DNA of 64,000 nucleotides from Candidatus Saganbacteria bacterium (GTDB taxonomy: Bacteria > Margulisbacteria > WOR-1 > XYC2-FULL-46-14 > WPAF01). Shown here one piece after another: positions 35,269-42,455 of the stretch. The number at the start of each line of letters is the position of its first letter. Positions within the stretch are counted from its first letter, which is position 1. Where the stretch lies: the NCBI GenBank assembly GCA_016223205.1, contig JACRPM010000007.1:1-64000 (forward strand). Direction: 5' to 3'. The notes beneath the pieces were generated by a model. The model had not been told where the DNA came from. It did no database searches and saw only the letters and a program-made list of their open reading frames with translations. A program made the position numbers and the translations under genes.

Positions 35269-35289
35269 GGTATGCCAATTTGGCATACC
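35269..35289. promoter_or_regulatory. Perfect 21-bp dyad upstream of the ORF6N gene
   Basis: GGTATGCCAA, one central T, TTGGCATACC: 10-bp arms with no mismatch. There is no T-run after it, so an operator fits better than a terminator. It lies 61 nt before the ORF6N-domain start and could be an autoregulatory site. Confidence 0.5.
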
Positions 35290-35350
35290 AAAGAATGATG
35301 GGACGAATTTATGGTATCACAGAACGTAATACCTTGAGGAGGCGATTGAG

Positions 35351-35863
35351 ATGAGTAATATTATACCAGCGGAGATAATCGAAAAGCACATATTCTTTAT
35401 CAGGGATCAAAAAGTAATGCTGGATAAGGATTTAGCCGAACTTTATGGGGTGAAGACGAAGGTTTTAAACCAGGCAGTAAAGAGGAATATTAATAGATTC
35501 CCATCTGATTTCATGTTTCATTTGACAGAAAACGAAAGAAATGAGGTGGTCACGATTTGTGACCACCTGAAAGACCTTAAATATTCATATCAAAATCCTT
35601 ACGCTTTCACCGAACATGGCATCCTAATGCTTTCCTCGGTACTAAACAGCAAGAGGGCTATCCAAGTAAATATCGAGATCATGCGCACCTTTACCAGATT
35701 ACAGAAAATGTTATTCACTTATCATGGTTTACAATCCAAGATAGAGGCCCTAGAGAAAAAATACGACAAGCAGTTTAAGGTGGTCTTTAGTGCGATAAAA
35801 GCAATGATCGCGCCACCCTCAAAGCCGAAAGGGGATTTTGGGTTTAGGCCGAGAGGTGGTTAG
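35351..35863 (+). CDS. ORF6N-domain protein
   Basis: 170 residues. The N-terminus IIEKHIFFIRDQKVMLDKDL followed by AELYGVKTKVLNQAVKRN and INRFPSDFMFHLT is the ORF6N domain, a DNA-binding module found in phage and mobile-element regulators. A helical C-terminus (KIEALEKKYDKQFKVVFSAI) ends in a disordered tail. ATG follows GAGGAGG with 7 nt spacing. Base composition is more AT-rich than surrounding housekeeping genes, and it begins an accessory patch, which suggests horizontal transfer. Likely target is the dyad 61 nt upstream, by inference only. Confidence 0.88.
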   Translation: MSNIIPAEIIEKHIFFIRDQKVMLDKDLAELYGVKTKVLNQAVKRNINRFPSDFMFHLTENERNEVVTICDHLKDLKYSYQNPYAFTEHGILMLSSVLNSKRAIQVNIEIMRTFTRLQKMLFTYHGLQSKIEALEKKYDKQFKVVFSAIKAMIAPPSKPKGDFGFRPRGG

Positions 35864-35928
35864 GGATTAGACCATTGGTGGATATGAATTTGATAGCGCA
35901 AACAATTATATTTTGAGGTGGAATAAAA

Positions 35929-36138
35929 ATGACAATATTAAAAAGGATATTAAACAATAAAAGAGCAGGTTGGGAAAAGAAGTTATTGGCCCTTATAAGT
36001 TTGGCACATATGGCCTCAAAAGAAAGCATAGGAGTTATAAGGTCATATTATTTTAGAAATCCAGACCCGGAAATGAAATATTATGCGAAATTAGCTCTGG
36101 ACGAAGCAAAATATCTAGCCAAAGCAAAGGGGCGTTAA
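35929..36138 (+). CDS. 69-residue helical-repeat-like protein
   Basis: Starts MTILKRILNNKRAGWEKKLL and continues NPDPEMKYYAKLALDEAKYL. The alternating amphipathic helices resemble a short HEAT-type repeat, but the match is too short to be certain. ATG is preceded by GAGGTGG with suitable spacing. It lies between the ORF6N gene and the S23-type gene in the AT-rich accessory patch. No known function. Confidence 0.5.
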   Translation: MTILKRILNNKRAGWEKKLLALISLAHMASKESIGVIRSYYFRNPDPEMKYYAKLALDEAKYLAKAKGR

Positions 36139-36142
36139 AATT

Positions 36143-36616
36143 ATGACTGACGATCAAAGTCGTTTATCGGAGGTCGATGCTGGTATCGATGCTCGAAACT
36201 CGATGGTCGAGGCTCGAAAGGAAAGGGATAAAAGACCGATAAGAAGTTTTTTGGATTTGGAGGTTTATCAGGATACTTACCGATCCTCAATCCTGATTCT
36301 AACCGAGGTCATCCCCAGATTGCCCAAAACAGAACAAGATGATTTGGGTGATCAGATGAAACGGGCCTGCAAGGCGGTTCCCAGGCTAATTGCTGAGGGC
36401 TACTCAAAAAGGCATCAAAACCGTGGCTTTCAAAAATACTTAGATGATGCCCTAGCGGAAAGCAATGAGATGATAGTTTGCTTGAGCCATTGCAAGGATG
36501 TCTACGGCAGGTTTATGAATATGCCGCTAATTAACCAATTGCTAGATACATACGACAAATCCAGTCGACAGATTTATAACTTGAGTAAAGCTTGGCGTGA
36601 TTTCAAGATGCTTTAA
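36143..36616 (+). CDS. Four-helix bundle (S23/23S rRNA intervening-sequence type) protein
   Basis: 157 residues. From residue 30 on it matches the S23 four-helix bundle family: SFLDLEVYQDTYRSSILILT, LGDQMKRACKAVPRLIAEGY, FQKYLDDALAESNEMIVCLS. These proteins were first described in intervening sequences of 23S rRNA genes and are widespread singletons of unknown role, often flanked by small repeats. Residues 9-26 (LSEVDAGIDARNSMVEARK) are encoded by a GATGCTCGAAACTCGA-type repeat rather than family sequence. The usual family start would be near residue 28, so the true start could be internal; no better ATG is available. ATG at 36143 lies 4 nt after the preceding gene. Confidence 0.8.
   Translation: MTDDQSRLSEVDAGIDARNSMVEARKERDKRPIRSFLDLEVYQDTYRSSILILTEVIPRLPKTEQDDLGDQMKRACKAVPRLIAEGYSKRHQNRGFQKYLDDALAESNEMIVCLSHCKDVYGRFMNMPLINQLLDTYDKSSRQIYNLSKAWRDFKML
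36167..36219 (+). repeat. TCGA-word repeat in the 5' end of the S23-type gene
   Basis: Iterated GGTCGATGCT, ATCGATGCTCGAAACTCGAT and GGTCGAGGCTCGAAA words. Related CGAGCATCGAAGC and AAGCTTCGACTT words occur just after the gene (36624-36690), so the gene is bracketed by the same repeat type. Confidence 0.55.
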
Positions 36617-36702
36617 TTCAATCAAGCTTCGACTTCTATATACGAGCTACGATACCTGCCTGCCGGCAGGCAGGCGAGCATCGAAGCCGATAAACGAAAA
36701 AC
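36617..36702. repeat. Intergenic repeat segment with a perfect 20-bp palindrome
   Basis: Contains CCTGCCTGCCGGCAGGCAGG at 36655-36674, a perfect palindrome, flanked by CGAGCTACGATA and CGAGCATCGAAGC words. A shorter version of the palindrome is at 31793-31808. It resembles highly iterated palindromes common in candidate-phylum genomes. No gene is seen in this gap. Confidence 0.65.
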
Positions 36703-36757
36703 AAAGAACACCCCGCCTTCAACCATCCTATAAAACATGCTGATCGAAGACGGGGTT
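36703..36757. repeat. Direct repeat, distal copy (55 bp)
   Basis: Nearly identical to 38048-38101; they differ only where one has CATG and the other GGG in the middle. Each copy contains the hairpin arms ACCCCGCCTTC and GAAGACGGGGT. Together they bracket the DUF4143 gene. This copy can also act as its terminator. Confidence 0.85.
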
Positions 36758-36766
36758 GCCGTTAAT

Positions 36767-37990
36767 TTAAGATATTAAGCTTGCCGGCAATACTTCGTTA
36801 TCCCGATCGATGGCTAAATGCAGTTGTCCCGCGTTGATTATTGCCCCGGTTGAAACATTCCCGATCTTCTTCCTTAGATAATTAATATTGCCGAGATCGG
36901 CTGCGCCGGCTTTTGAAGCGAGTTTTATCTCAACGGGATAAAGCTTTCCCTCCTGCTCAAGCAGAAGATCAATTTCATGTTTTTCTTTATCGCGAAAATA
37001 ATAAACCGGGGCTTCTTCACCGCGAAACCAGTAGCTTTTGATGATTTCGCCGACCACAAAGGTCTCAAAAAAAGCGCCGGCCATAGCGCCGCTCAAGAGT
37101 GTTTCCGGCGACTTCCACTTCGTCAAAAAAGCGGCCAGTCCGGTATCTAGGAAGTATAATTTAGGCGCCTTGATTATTCGTTTTGAGATGTTGCGATAAT
37201 AGGGCTGAAGCAAATACACCTGAAAACTTGCCTCCAGAATATTTAACCATTCACGGGCGGCATTAACCGAGATTCCGGCATCTTTGGCCAGGTCGGAAAT
37301 ATTCAATATTTGGGCGGTGCGCGCCGCACACAGGGAAAGAAAACGATGGAAGTCGGATATTTTTGACACCTTGAAAATATCCCTCAAATCACGATCAATG
37401 TAGGTTTGCAAATATGAATTATAAAAAGCGGAAAGAGCGGGCGCATTCTTATGGGTTAGGACCGGGAAAGAGCCGCGCTGGATATGAACAAAGAGCTCTT
37501 TAACGCCGAGCGGTCGCGCTTTTGCCGGCGCAGTGCCGGGAAGAAAAGGATGTTTTAACTTCGGGATCCGCCTTTTTTCCGCCAAAGAAAACCCCAAAAG
37601 ATTGATAATGCCGACGCGCCCGGCCAGCGACTCTTTTACGTTTCGCATGATGGAGAATTGCTGCGAACCGGTTAGCCAGTAGAGTCCCGTCCGTTTCACC
37701 CGATCGACGGCAAGCTTAATAAAAGGGAACAATTGTGGAGCATATTGAACTTCGTCGATAAACAGCGGGACGGAGTGCTTTTGTAAGAATAGGGCCGGAT
37801 CATCCTGCGCTAATTGCTGCTGTCCGATCTCATCAAGCGAAACATAATTAAAACCAAAGCGCTTTGCCAGGCGCAGCAGGAGGGTGGTTTTGCCGACCTG
37901 TCTGGGGCCGGACAGATAAAGCGCCTTAAAGGATTTATTAAACCCTAAAACAACATCTTCCAGATAACGTCTTTTATACATATTGACCAT
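36767..37990 (-). CDS. DUF4143-type AAA+ ATPase
   Basis: 407 residues (alternative start ATG at 37981). N-terminal P-loop ATPase with ALYLSGPRQVGKTTLLLRLA, the Walker B region VPLFIDEVQYAPQLFPFIKL, and YWLTGSQQF (sensor). A winged-helix segment follows (ISDLAKDAGISVNAAREWLN) and a C-terminal DUF4143 part with KEHEIDLLLEQEGKLYPVEI, the E/D...ExK pattern of a nuclease-like fold. These ATPases are frequent mobile singletons in bacteria and archaea, and their function is unclear. The gene is bracketed by 54-55 bp direct repeats copying the hup terminator, so it looks like an inserted cassette. A 33-bp inverted repeat spans its start. Confidence 0.9.
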   Translation of the reverse strand: MVNMYKRRYLEDVVLGFNKSFKALYLSGPRQVGKTTLLLRLAKRFGFNYVSLDEIGQQQLAQDDPALFLQKHSVPLFIDEVQYAPQLFPFIKLAVDRVKRTGLYWLTGSQQFSIMRNVKESLAGRVGIINLLGFSLAEKRRIPKLKHPFLPGTAPAKARPLGVKELFVHIQRGSFPVLTHKNAPALSAFYNSYLQTYIDRDLRDIFKVSKISDFHRFLSLCAARTAQILNISDLAKDAGISVNAAREWLNILEASFQVYLLQPYYRNISKRIIKAPKLYFLDTGLAAFLTKWKSPETLLSGAMAGAFFETFVVGEIIKSYWFRGEEAPVYYFRDKEKHEIDLLLEQEGKLYPVEIKLASKAGAADLGNINYLRKKIGNVSTGAIINAGQLHLAIDRDNEVLPASLIS

Positions 37991-38016
37991 TTTACTTTAC
38001 CAGAGTAAAACGGTCA
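37984..38016. promoter_or_regulatory. Inverted repeat at the start of the DUF4143 gene
   Basis: TGACCATTTTACT, 7-nt spacer, AGTAAAACGGTCA: 13-bp arms with one mismatch, covering the first codon region. Minus-strand TAAAGT inside it could serve as a -10. Position suggests autoregulation. Confidence 0.5.
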
Positions 38017-38047
38017 AGTAGAACTTTTTTGCGCCTAGCCCTAACCA

Positions 38048-38101
38048 AAAGAACACCCCGCCTTCAACCATCCTATAAAAGGGCTGATCGAAGACGGGGT
38101 T
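38048..38101 (-). terminator. hup terminator and proximal copy of the 54-bp direct repeat
   Basis: Read on the minus strand just after the hup stop: ACCCCGTCTTC, a loop of about 25-30 nt, GAAGGCGGGGT, then GTTCTTTT. The stem is 11 bp with one G-U pair. A near-identical copy lies at 36703-36757. Confidence 0.6.
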
Positions 38102-38106
38102 TAACT

Positions 38107-38379
38107 TTAGTTGAGCAAATCGTACAAATGCTGGCCAATGTTGAACTTGGCCACGTTGCGGGCGGGAATGTTTAAGGATTTTCCGGTCTGGGGATTGCGT
38201 CCGGCGCGAGATTTGCGGCGGATCTTCCTCCAGGAGCCGAATCCCACCATCCTCACTTCCTGGCCTTTCTTTAAAGCACCGCTGATCGCCTCAAAAGTGG
38301 TGTCGATCATCTTCAGGCATTGACTTTTGGGCAGTTTGGTCTTGGTGGAAACGAAGTTGCAGAGCTGTTGCTTGTTCAC
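38107..38379 (-). CDS. HU/IHF-family DNA-binding protein
   Basis: 90 residues, standard HU size. GTG start with a perfect AAGGAGGTGATC ribosome binding site. Typical ends: MNKQQLCNFVSTKTKLPKSQ and the DNA-binding arm VGFGSWRKIRRKSRAGRNPQ followed by GKSLNIPARNVAKF. The usual RNPxTG arm is present (RNPQTG). It compacts DNA and assists recombination. Ends in a terminator that has been duplicated around the neighbouring DUF4143 gene. Confidence 0.95.
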   Translation of the reverse strand: MNKQQLCNFVSTKTKLPKSQCLKMIDTTFEAISGALKKGQEVRMVGFGSWRKIRRKSRAGRNPQTGKSLNIPARNVAKFNIGQHLYDLLN

Positions 38380-38410
38380 TAACGATCACCTCCTTCTAGC
38401 TTCTGCGATT

Positions 38411-39055
38411 TTAGAAGAGGGGCTCCGCAATGTCAAGCCGTTTCTTGCTTTGAGCGGGATAAGAAACCGGTCGATAAGAACGCCGATGCAAAAGACAGGG
38501 GCCCATTCGTTTAAGTTCGCGCAAATGCCGGGCGGTGCCATAGCCCTTGTGCGCCGCAAAGCCGTATTCGGGATATTTATCAGCAAGCTTTTCCATCACG
38601 CGGTCGCGCAAGACCTTGGCGATAATGCTGGCGGCGGCGATCGAGGCCGAAATACCATCCCCGGAGATAATGGGTTTTTGCGGGAAGGGCAGGGGCAGCC
38701 GGTCGCGGCCGTCGATCAAAAGCAGGTTGGGGGAGGGGTAGAGGGATTCCATCGCCAATCTTATGGCCAAAAGCGAGGCCTGGGTGATATTTATGCGGTC
38801 GATCGTTTTTTCATCCACCACGCCGACCCCGATGGCCACCGCCCGCGTTTCTATTATCTTGAAAAGCTTCTCTCTCTGTTTGGCAGAGAGCTTTTTGCTG
38901 TCGTTCAGGCCTTTGATCTTTTTTTTGGGGTTGAGGATCACCGCCGCGGCCACCACCGGGCCGGCCAGCGAGCCTCTTCCCACCTCGTCCGCCCCGGCGA
39001 TCAAACGGTAACCTTCTTTTCTATAAAAGTTTTCGTATTTGAAACTGGGGGGCAC
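38411..39055 (-). CDS. rnhB: Ribonuclease HII
   Basis: 214 residues. It removes RNA from RNA-DNA hybrids, including single misincorporated ribonucleotides. Motifs: RLIAGADEVGRGSLAGPVVA (catalytic DEG), GLNDSKKLSAKQREKLF, LLLIDGRDRLPLP, SGDGISASIAAASIIAKVLR with DR, and YGFAAHKGYGTARHLREL. It follows lepB with a 1-nt gap, in the conserved rplS-lepB-rnhB order. Confidence 0.96.
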   Translation of the reverse strand: MPPSFKYENFYRKEGYRLIAGADEVGRGSLAGPVVAAAVILNPKKKIKGLNDSKKLSAKQREKLFKIIETRAVAIGVGVVDEKTIDRINITQASLLAIRLAMESLYPSPNLLLIDGRDRLPLPFPQKPIISGDGISASIAAASIIAKVLRDRVMEKLADKYPEYGFAAHKGYGTARHLRELKRMGPCLLHRRSYRPVSYPAQSKKRLDIAEPLF

Positions 39056-39056
39056 G

Positions 39057-39722
39057 TTACCGGGGAATGGGGCCGAGCTGCCAGATCGGCCAGATGCGCA
39101 ATATGGCGGGACCGATGATCTGGCTCTTGGGTAAAAATCCCCAATAGCGCGAATCGGCCGAATTGGGCCGGTTGTCGCCCATCATGAAGTAAGCATCTTG
39201 CGGAATGGTGACCGGGCCGAAGGTGGCGGGAAGGTTCTTAAGATCGAAATATTCATTGTTTATAGGATGGGTTTCGGTCAGCGGCTTGCCATTTATTAAA
39301 ACCACACCCTGCCGAACTTCCAGCTTCTCCCCCGGCAATCCAATGATGCGTTTGATCAGGTCCTTGCGTTCGTCGTTTTGATCGTACATCCGAAAGACCA
39401 CCACATCGAAGCGCCCGGGCTGGAAGCCGAAGTTTATGAAATATTGGAGATCGGAAGTAAATACCGGCCGCTTATATAGCGGATTGGGGATGATATATAG
39501 AAACCGTTTTTCCTTAAAAGATTCAAAGAGCGGGTTCTGCACCCCGTAAGCCAGCTTGTTGACGATGATGCGGTCGTTGATGTTTAAGCTGGGTTCCATC
39601 GAGCCGGAGGGTATCCAAAAGACCTGGATGAAGAAAGCGCGGATAAAAAGCGCCATGGCCAGGGCCACTATCAACGTTTCGGCCCATTCCCAGGACCACT
39701 TCTTGAGCTTTTCTTTGTCCAC
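39057..39722 (-). CDS. lepB: Signal peptidase I
   Basis: 221 residues. N-terminal membrane helix (about 13-32, WAETLIVALAMALFIRAFFI), catalytic Ser in WIPSGSMEPSL, catalytic Lys in DLIKRIIGLPGEKLE, and the GDNRPNSADSRYWGFLP box. It removes signal peptides from exported proteins such as the barrels and SLH proteins of this window. Its ATG overlaps the rplS stop by one base. Confidence 0.96.
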   Translation of the reverse strand: MDKEKLKKWSWEWAETLIVALAMALFIRAFFIQVFWIPSGSMEPSLNINDRIIVNKLAYGVQNPLFESFKEKRFLYIIPNPLYKRPVFTSDLQYFINFGFQPGRFDVVVFRMYDQNDERKDLIKRIIGLPGEKLEVRQGVVLINGKPLTETHPINNEYFDLKNLPATFGPVTIPQDAYFMMGDNRPNSADSRYWGFLPKSQIIGPAILRIWPIWQLGPIPR

Positions 39723-40081
39723 TACTGGGCTTCTTTACGTTCTTGTTCTTCAACCTGGGTGGCAGCGCTGCCGACCTTGCCGCGCAAATAATACAGCTTG
39801 GCGCGGCGGACTTTGCCGGACTTGATTATCTGGATACTGTCCACTTTGGGGGAATAAAGCGGGAAGATACGCTCCACGCCGACTCCCTGCACCAGCTTGC
39901 GCACGGTGACGGTCTCGCGCATCTTGTGGCCTTTCCGGGCGATGACGATGCCCTCAAAGGCCTGCAAACGTTCTTTGTCGCCTTCGATTATCTTGGAAAG
40001 CACCTTCACCGTATCGCCCACCTTAAAGGCGGGGACGGTCTTTTTCATTTGTTCTTTTTCCAGATCTTCCATAATACCCAT
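39722..40081 (-). CDS. rplS: 50S ribosomal protein L19
   Basis: 119 residues. VGDTVKVLSKIIEGDKERLQ, FEGIVIARKGHKMRETVTVR, and GVGVERIFPLYSPKVDSIQI are L19 signatures. A short basic-acidic tail (VEEQERKEAQ) follows the conserved core. ATG at 40081 preceded by AGGAGGTCT. Part of the operon running from rpsP through rnhB. Confidence 0.97.
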   Translation of the reverse strand: MGIMEDLEKEQMKKTVPAFKVGDTVKVLSKIIEGDKERLQAFEGIVIARKGHKMRETVTVRKLVQGVGVERIFPLYSPKVDSIQIIKSGKVRRAKLYYLRGKVGSAATQVEEQERKEAQ

Positions 40082-40092
40082 TTTGAGACCTC

Positions 40093-40635
40093 CTAAACTT
40101 TAGCTAACAGCCGGTCTAATACGATCGCAACGGCCGACCGGACCGAAAGGTGATTGTAGCTTCCCTTTCCCCGGAGCGGCTCCAAAACCAGGTCCACTTG
40201 GTCCAGCGCTTCTTCGGCCAGGCCCCAGCCGGTCCCGAAAAGCAGTAAAACCGGCCTTTTCAGGCCTTTCAGCTTCCTTCTCAAATCCGGGAATTTGATC
40301 TTTCCCTGCGGGCGAGCTGAAGTGGCTACCAGGATCGGGTTTTTAAGCTTTTTAACCACCGATTTAAGATCGGGAGCCAGTTCAACCAGCTTAAAAGCCT
40401 CGGCCCGGGTCCAATTATGGACGAAACTATCGGACTTCCTCCAGCAGCCGATGATCCGCTCGGCGAATTTGAGCTGCGCCGGCATGGGATTGACCACAAA
40501 ATACCGCTCTATTCCATAAGTTAGGGCGGAACGGGCGATATCATGCAGGTCGACCCCGGTGATGCAGGAGGCGACGATCTTACGTCCCTTATTATACACC
40601 GGATGATGGATGAGGGCAATATAGATATCAGCCAT
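40093..40635 (-). CDS. SPOUT-class RNA methyltransferase (PF09936-like)
   Basis: 180 residues. Starts YIALIHHPVYNKGRKIVASC with ITGVDLHDIARSALTYGIER, and ends with the SAM-binding knot LLLFGTGWGLAEEALDQVDL and GSYNHLSVRSAVAIVLDRL. This matches the small SPOUT methyltransferases commonly encoded right after trmD in Aquificae, Thermotogae and others. The target is unknown but is probably tRNA or rRNA. Overlaps the trmD end by 8 nt. Confidence 0.88.
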   Translation of the reverse strand: MADIYIALIHHPVYNKGRKIVASCITGVDLHDIARSALTYGIERYFVVNPMPAQLKFAERIIGCWRKSDSFVHNWTRAEAFKLVELAPDLKSVVKKLKNPILVATSARPQGKIKFPDLRRKLKGLKRPVLLLFGTGWGLAEEALDQVDLVLEPLRGKGSYNHLSVRSAVAIVLDRLLAKV

Positions 40636-41356
40636 TTTTCACGATCTCTTCGAGCATTTTTTTGTCCTCATCCGTAAGCTGGGCGCCCGCTAAAAGCTCC
40701 GGGCGGCGGAAAAAAGTGAGCTTGAGGGTTTCCTTTCTCCTCCATTTTTCTATTTCCTCGTGATGTCCGGAACGCAGGACCTCCGGGACCTTCTCGCCCT
40801 CGAATTCTTCGGGTTTGGTGTAGCTGGGGTAATCGAGTAAACCATTATAAAAAGAATCCCGCGCCACCGATTCGCCCTCCTTGACCACTCCGGGTATGAG
40901 CCGGGCTAAGCAATCGACGAGCACCATGGCAGGCAATTCCCCGCCCGTCAAAACATAATCGCCGATACTGATCTCGTCGGTCACCAGATTTTTCCTTACC
41001 CGCTCGTCCACGCCTTCATAATGGCCGCAAATGACGATCAGATGTTCGGCCTGCGCCAATTCTTTGGCCTTTTCCTGGGTCAATTTTTCCCCGGTGGGGC
41101 ACATCAGGATTATTTTGGTTAAAGTTCCCGGGTTACAGTTCTTTACGGCTTTAAAGATCGGTTCCACCTTCAGTACCATGCCGGGGCCGCCCCCATAGGG
41201 CGAATCATCGGCGGTCTGGTGCTTGTCGGTGGTGAAATCACGGATATCTTTGAGGGTGATTTTAAGCAAGTTGCGTTCTTGAGCTTTTTTAAGCAGGCTT
41301 TCGGACAGGGGCCCGCTGAACATCTCGGGGAAAAGGGTTAAGATATCTACGCGCAC
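40628..41356 (-). CDS. trmD: tRNA (guanine-37-N1)-methyltransferase
   Basis: 242 residues. RVDILTLFPEMFSGPLSESL, DDSPYGGGPGMVLKVEPIF, HLIVICGHYEGVDERVRKNL, ISIGDYVLTGGELPAMVLVD: all TrmD blocks are present, including the SAM-binding knot. It methylates G37 of tRNAs to prevent frameshifting. Three nt after ylqD in the conserved operon. Confidence 0.97.
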   Translation of the reverse strand: MRVDILTLFPEMFSGPLSESLLKKAQERNLLKITLKDIRDFTTDKHQTADDSPYGGGPGMVLKVEPIFKAVKNCNPGTLTKIILMCPTGEKLTQEKAKELAQAEHLIVICGHYEGVDERVRKNLVTDEISIGDYVLTGGELPAMVLVDCLARLIPGVVKEGESVARDSFYNGLLDYPSYTKPEEFEGEKVPEVLRSGHHEEIEKWRRKETLKLTFFRRPELLAGAQLTDEDKKMLEEIVKNG

Positions 41357-41359
41357 GGG

Positions 41360-41782
41360 TCAGTCGGCGCCGCGGATCTCCTGGATGATGCCGTCTTTTA
41401 CGACGATCTCGGCTCCGCCTACCTTTTTATAGAGGTTATCGCCCAAGCCCACTTTGACGGGACCCTCCAAGGGGCCTTGCACGAATTCGGTGTTCAGCAC
41501 CAGCCGTTTGGCTTCTTCGATCTTCATGGTGAGGTCCGATTTAGCGGCGGCCTGGCGGGTGCGCTCTTCTTCCAACTGGTGCTTAAAAGCGGCGGCTTTC
41601 TGCATGAGACCCTTTTTCTTCAGGTCTTCCATGTAATTGGTGCTTTGCATTTCCATCTGGTTTTCCTGGGTCTCGAGGTTCTTGACCGCGCGTTCCAGCT
41701 CCTTTACCAGATTATCCTTAAAGGCCTCGGTAACGATCGCCTTGACCATAACAACCCGCTTCAACTCTATTTCTTCTGCCAT
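41360..41782 (-). CDS. ylqD: YlqD-like protein
   Basis: 140 residues. N-terminal KRVVMVKAIVTEAFKDNLVK, a long charged coiled coil (about 30-95), then a small beta domain (LEGPVKVGLGDNLYKKVGGA, EIVVKDGIIQEIRGAD). This layout and its position between khpA and trmD match B. subtilis YlqD, whose role is unknown. Cytoplasmic. Confidence 0.8.
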   Translation of the reverse strand: MAEEIELKRVVMVKAIVTEAFKDNLVKELERAVKNLETQENQMEMQSTNYMEDLKKKGLMQKAAAFKHQLEEERTRQAAAKSDLTMKIEEAKRLVLNTEFVQGPLEGPVKVGLGDNLYKKVGGAEIVVKDGIIQEIRGAD

Positions 41783-41783
41783 T

Positions 41784-42026
41784 TTACTGGACCTCCTTGG
41801 ATAATACTTCTACCTGGACGCGTTTTTGTTCGCGGCCGGCGGCCGATTTGGCCAGGGTGCGGATGGCGTTGATGATGCGTCCCTCGCGACCGATCACCTT
41901 GCCGGTGTCTTCGTCCGCCACTTTGATCTCGATCAAGATCGAACCCTCCCCGGGGGTTTCCTTGATCTCTACCCGGTCGGGATTATCCACCAATGACCTG
42001 ACGATGTACTCTACCAGTTCTTTCAT
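41784..42026 (-). CDS. khpA: KH-domain RNA-binding protein KhpA
   Basis: 80 residues. MKELVEYIVRSLVDNPDRVE and VIGREGRIINAIRTLAKSAA, the GxxG loop of a KH domain being GREG. KhpA pairs with KhpB/Jag as a small RNA chaperone in many bacteria. Its ATG overlaps the rpsP stop (ATGA). Confidence 0.93.
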   Translation of the reverse strand: MKELVEYIVRSLVDNPDRVEIKETPGEGSILIEIKVADEDTGKVIGREGRIINAIRTLAKSAAGREQKRVQVEVLSKEVQ

Positions 42027-42418
42027 GCTTTGGTTTCGGCAGGGGCAGGCCCCGCACCGGACGGTGTCGGGGCAGGCGCGGCTTCGGCTAAGGGTGCGGC
42101 CGGAGCAGCAGCGGCTTCCGCGGGCTTTTCTTCCTTCTTGGGTTTACGTTTGGTCCTAGCGGAAAGGTCAACGGGAGGCATGATCCCGGCCTTGCCCAGC
42201 AATATCCTTACTTTGTCGGTGGGCTGGGCGCCTTTCTTGAGCCAATCCTGGACTTTTTCCTGGCTGACCTCAAAAAGGGAAGGTTCCTGCCGGGGATGAT
42301 AAATGCCCAGAATATCGACGACCTTGCCGCCCAGCTTTTCCCGGGTTTCCTGGATAACTACCCGGTACTTGGGCTGGTTCTTGGTGCCGACGCGCTGTAA
42401 TTTGATCTTAGGTGCCAT
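42023..42418 (-). CDS. rpsP: 30S ribosomal protein S16 with Ala/Pro-rich tail
   Basis: 131 residues. Core: APKIKLQRVGTKNQPKYRVV, LGIYHPRQEPSLFEVSQEKV, DWLKKGAQPTDKVRILLGKA. S16 is usually 80-90 residues; here about 40 more form a disordered Ala/Pro/Glu tail (PAEAAAAPAAPLAEAAPAPT). First gene of the rpsP-khpA-ylqD-trmD-methyltransferase-rplS-lepB-rnhB run. The ATG lies 8 nt after TATAAT. Confidence 0.96.
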   Translation of the reverse strand: MAPKIKLQRVGTKNQPKYRVVIQETREKLGGKVVDILGIYHPRQEPSLFEVSQEKVQDWLKKGAQPTDKVRILLGKAGIMPPVDLSARTKRKPKKEEKPAEAAAAPAAPLAEAAPAPTPSGAGPAPAETKA

Positions 42419-42426
42419 AAAGAAAG

Positions 42427-42455
42427 ATTATATCACAGAAAGGCGTTTTAGGTAA
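42427..42455 (-). promoter_or_regulatory. Promoter of the rpsP operon
   Basis: Minus strand: TTACCT at 42455-42450, 17 nt spacer, TATAAT at 42432-42427, then 8 nt to the rpsP ATG. It overlaps the last codons and stop of aroC. Leaderless spacing for a ribosomal-protein operon. Confidence 0.6.

Noticed and set aside
36617-36702. CRISPR array
   Set aside because: Repeats here are palindromic words without regular spacers, and no cas gene is present.
36703-38101. Insertion sequence around the DUF4143 gene
   Set aside because: No transposase and no terminal inverted repeats; the direct repeats are copies of the hup terminator.
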